From: JBBDMC01 sp963775235 | GTDB taxonomy: Bacteria; Pseudomonadota; Alphaproteobacteria; Rhizobiales; Kaistiaceae | Length of the DNA stretch: 64,000 nt | Assembly (NCBI GenBank): GCA_963775235.1 | Contig: CAVZHY010000006.1 | Span: 434,001-498,000, forward strand | Reading direction: 5' to 3' | Shown here: piece after piece, positions 61,675-64,000 of the stretch | Layout of the letters: each line of letters starts with the position of its first letter | Numbering within the stretch: position 1 is the stretch's first letter | Program-made: the position numbers and the translations under genes | The notes under the pieces: generated by a model | The model's database searches: none | What the model saw: only the letters and a program-made list of their open reading frames with translations | Told to the model about the DNA's origin: nothing

Positions 61675-62344
61675 ATGACCCAGCCTCCCCTCACGATCGA
61701 CGTGGTCTCCGATGTTGTCTGCCCCTGGTGCTATCTCGGCAAGCGGCGGCTGGAACGCACGCTGACCCGAATACCGGACCGCGAGGTCACGGTGCGGTGG
61801 CGTCCGTTCCGGCTCGATCCCACCATTCCGCCGGAAGGCATCGACCGCGAGACGTATCTCACGCGCAAGTTCGGCAAGCTGGACGCGGTTGCGGACTTCG
61901 CATCGCCGGCTGACGGAGATGGGCCTCGCGGAGGGCATCACCTACCGCTTCGATGCCATCACCCGCGCTCCTGACACGGTGAATGCCCATCGCCTGGTGT
62001 ATTGGGCATCGGCACAAGATCGCCAGGACGAGATGGTCGAACGCCTTTTCGCCGCCTATTTCAGCGACGGCCTCGATGTCGGTGACAACGATGTCCTTGC
62101 GGTGCTGGCCGGCGAGGTCGGCATGACAGGCGATGTCGCGGATCGGCTTGCGGGGCCGGAGGATCGCGAAACGGTTGTCGCGGAGATCAACCACGCCTAC
62201 CGCATCGGCGTTACCGGCGTGCCGTGTTTCATTCTCGATGGGCGGTATGCGGTAAGCGGGGCACAACCGGCCGAAGTGCTCATTGACGCGATTGCGCGAG
62301 CGTCCGCGGCGACGGTGGACAATCGGGCAGATCAGTCGATCTGA
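61675..62344 (+). CDS. DsbA/FrnE-family thioredoxin-fold protein, one +1 frameshift
   Basis: The first frame starts TIDVVSDVVCPWCYLGKRRL with the CPWC active site and RPFRLDPTIPPEGIDRETYL. The family continues in the next frame from about 61897 (TEMGLAEGITYRFDAITRAP, NAHRLVYWASAQDRQDEMVE) and ends with cis-Pro region GVTGVPCFILDGRYAVSGAQ. One extra base in 61891-61900 (GCGGACTTCG) explains the shift. Total about 222 residues. No signal peptide, so it is a cytoplasmic FrnE-like oxidoreductase or isomerase (2-hydroxychromene-2-carboxylate isomerase-like fold). 40 bases after the binding-protein gene. Confidence 0.87.
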
Positions 62345-62362
62345 CTGCGTTAACCGACGCCC

Positions 62363-64000
62363 TCAGGCGGCAGCCCGCTCTCCCGCCTCGGCAAGGCGGG
62401 CAAGGTCTGCCATCACCGCCGCCGTTCCCTTCAGGCGCCTCCCGGCATCGTCCCAATCGCGGATGAGCACGACCGACTGATCGGGGCGCACGCGCGCCAG
62501 AGAGCCCTGCTCCGCGATCCATTTGATGAGTCCGGCCGGGTTGGCGAAGACATTACCGCGGAATGCAATGACAGCACCTTTGGGGCCGACCTCCGCCTTC
62601 TCGACGTTGGCGCGGCGGCAGAGGGACTTGATGGTAACGATCTGCAGCAGATGCTCGACCTCGCCCGGCAGCGGCCCGAAGCGGTCGATCAGCTCCGCGG
62701 CGAAACCATCGATCTCCGCCGGCTGGTCAAGGTCGGCAAGGCGCTTGTAAAGGCCCAGGCGCAACTGCAGGTCAGGAACGTAGGCCTCCGGGATCATGAC
62801 CGCCATGCCGATGGCGATCTGTGGCGACCAGCGGCCGTCCACCTCGGCCTCGCCACCCTTGAGCGAGGCTACGGCCTCTTCCAACATCTGCTGATAAAGT
62901 TCATAGCCCACCTCGCGAATATGACCCGACTGCTCCTCACCCAGGAGATTGCCGGCGCCACGGATGTCGAGGTCGTGGCTGGCGAGCTGAAAGCCGGCCC
63001 CGAGGGTGTCGAGCTGCTGAAGCACCTTCAGCCGCCGCTCGGCGGTCGCGGTCAGGCTGCGCCCGGCCGGCACCGTGAACAGCGCGTAGGCACGCTGCTT
63101 GGAGCGGCCGACGCGGCCCCGCAGCTGGTAGAGCTGGGCAAGGCCGAACATCTCGGCGCGATGGACGATCAATGTGTTGGCGGTCGGGATGTCGAGCCCC
63201 GAACTCGACGATCGAGGTGGAGAGCAGAACGTCGTACGCGCCGTCGTAGAAGGCGGTCATGATGTCATCGAGCGAGCCCGCCGTTATCTGGCCATGGGCA
63301 ACCGCAACTTTCACCTCGGGCACCGTTTCCGCCAGAAACGCCCGCTGCTCCGCAAGGTCGCTGATACGCGGACAGACGTAGAAGCTCTGGCCGCCTCTGT
63401 AACGCTCGCGCAACAGCGCCTCGCGCACGACCAGCGGATCGAACGGCGAGATGAAGGTGCGAACCGCTAGCCGATCGACCGGCGGCGTGGTGATCAGTGA
63501 CAATTCGCGCACGCCGGTCAGCGCCAGTTGCAGCGTCCGTGGGATCGGCGTCGCTGACAGGGTCAGCACGTGCACGTCGGCCTTCAGTTCCTTCAACCGC
63601 TCTTTGTGCTTGACGCCGAAGTGCTGCTCCTCGTCGACCACCAGCAGGCCGAGATCACGGAACCCGATGCCCTTACCCAGAAGCGCGTGGGTGCCGATGA
63701 CGATGTCGATCGAGCCGTCGGCGATGCCGGCCTTGACCGCGGCGAGGTCCTTGGGCGCGACGAGACGCGAGGCCTGGGCGACCTTCACCGGCAGCCCAGC
63801 GAAGCGTTCGGTGAACGTCTTGAAGTGCTGGCGGGCCAGCAGCGTCGTCGGCACGATGACCGCAACCTGCTTGCCGTCCAGCACGGTGACGAAGGCGGCG
63901 CGCAACGCTACCTCGGTCTTGCCAAAACCAACGTCGCCGCAGATCAGGCGATCCATCGGCCGGCCAGCGGCGAGGTCGGCCATGACCGCGGCGATGGCGG
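62363..64000 (-). CDS. mfd: transcription-repair coupling factor Mfd, C-terminal part, one +1 frameshift, cut by the right edge
   Basis: About 545 codons of the C-terminal half. The RecG-like translocase has DRLICGDVGFGKTEVALRAA (Walker A), VVDEEQHFGVKHKERLKELK (Walker B), LSATPIPRTLQLALTGVREL, and after the break IVHRAEMFGLAQLYQLRGRV GRSKQRAYALF and the TRCF C-terminal domain to GERAAA. At about 63202 the coding strand reads GTCGAGTTCGGGGCTCGA; dropping one T gives the invariant VESGLDIPTAN. The N-terminal half is beyond the window. The protein displaces stalled RNA polymerase and recruits UvrA. Confidence 0.93.

Overview
The window is GC-rich, densely coded DNA from a bacterium that is most likely an alphaproteobacterium, probably Hyphomicrobiales (Rhizobiales). 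The evidence is gene content: fixL-fixJ-fixK, phosphatidylcholine synthase, an IalB-family protein, HspQ, a PuuD-type membrane urate oxidase with C-terminal cytochrome c, and a P4-type integrase island. No rRNA, tRNA or CRISPR array was seen.

Layout. (1) 1-8147, all minus strand: a Tat-exported molybdenum hydroxylase of the xanthine dehydrogenase family (FeS, Mo and FAD subunits) with a one-helix protein and a b-type cytochrome, then a Sel1 protein, a molybdopterin-binding protein and a HiPIP. The Mo subunit reads in about a dozen frame segments, the FeS subunit in three, and the molybdopterin-binding gene has an in-frame stop. (2) About 8150-13940: a small integrated element with a tyrosine integrase, an AlpA-like regulator, phage-like small genes and two nested insertion-sequence remnants (IS3 and IS30 types). 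(3) 14108-15755: rhomboid protease and SRAP/YedK protein. (4) 15772-24891: a sugar locus with L-arabinose isomerase, L-ribulose-5-phosphate 4-epimerase, an FGGY kinase (probable ribulokinase), galactokinase, galactose-1-phosphate uridylyltransferase and a three-gene sugar ABC importer. The two divergent or upstream regions of this locus share an exact 12-bp motif.

(5) 25064-29839: an unassigned carrier-protein cluster with a methyltransferase, a carrier-thioesterase didomain whose nucleophile position is Cys, an alpha/beta-hydrolase-like protein, a free acyl carrier protein and a free adenylation enzyme. This is the best candidate for an undescribed pathway. (6) 29897-32460: LemA plus a DUF2207 membrane protein. 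(7) 32474-35967: an oxygen-sensing module, fixL-fixJ with an extra receiver-only protein, divergent from fixK, which ends at a strong intrinsic terminator. (8) 36178-39513: a large secreted Cys-rich protein with six near-identical 141-bp repeats.

(9) 39637-53883: one long minus-strand purine-catabolism operon: HIU hydrolase, xanthine dehydrogenase XdhABC, a BMP-type nucleobase/nucleoside ABC importer, PuuD, OHCU decarboxylase, allantoate amidohydrolase and an M20 hydrolase with an altered metal-site segment. Together these would import purines and take xanthine through urate and allantoin-stage products to ureidoglycine-level products; allantoinase is not in the window. (10) 54037-64000: quinone oxidoreductase, phosphatidylcholine synthase, UbiH-like monooxygenase, AEC transporter, HspQ, IalB-like protein, family-5 solute-binding protein, a DsbA/FrnE-like protein and the 3' end of mfd.

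Across the window, many conserved genes are split by single-base frameshifts. Outside the Mo subunit gene, every shift that could be resolved is one extra base. That one-sided pattern looks more like sequence error than biological decay and should be settled before any gene here is called dead.
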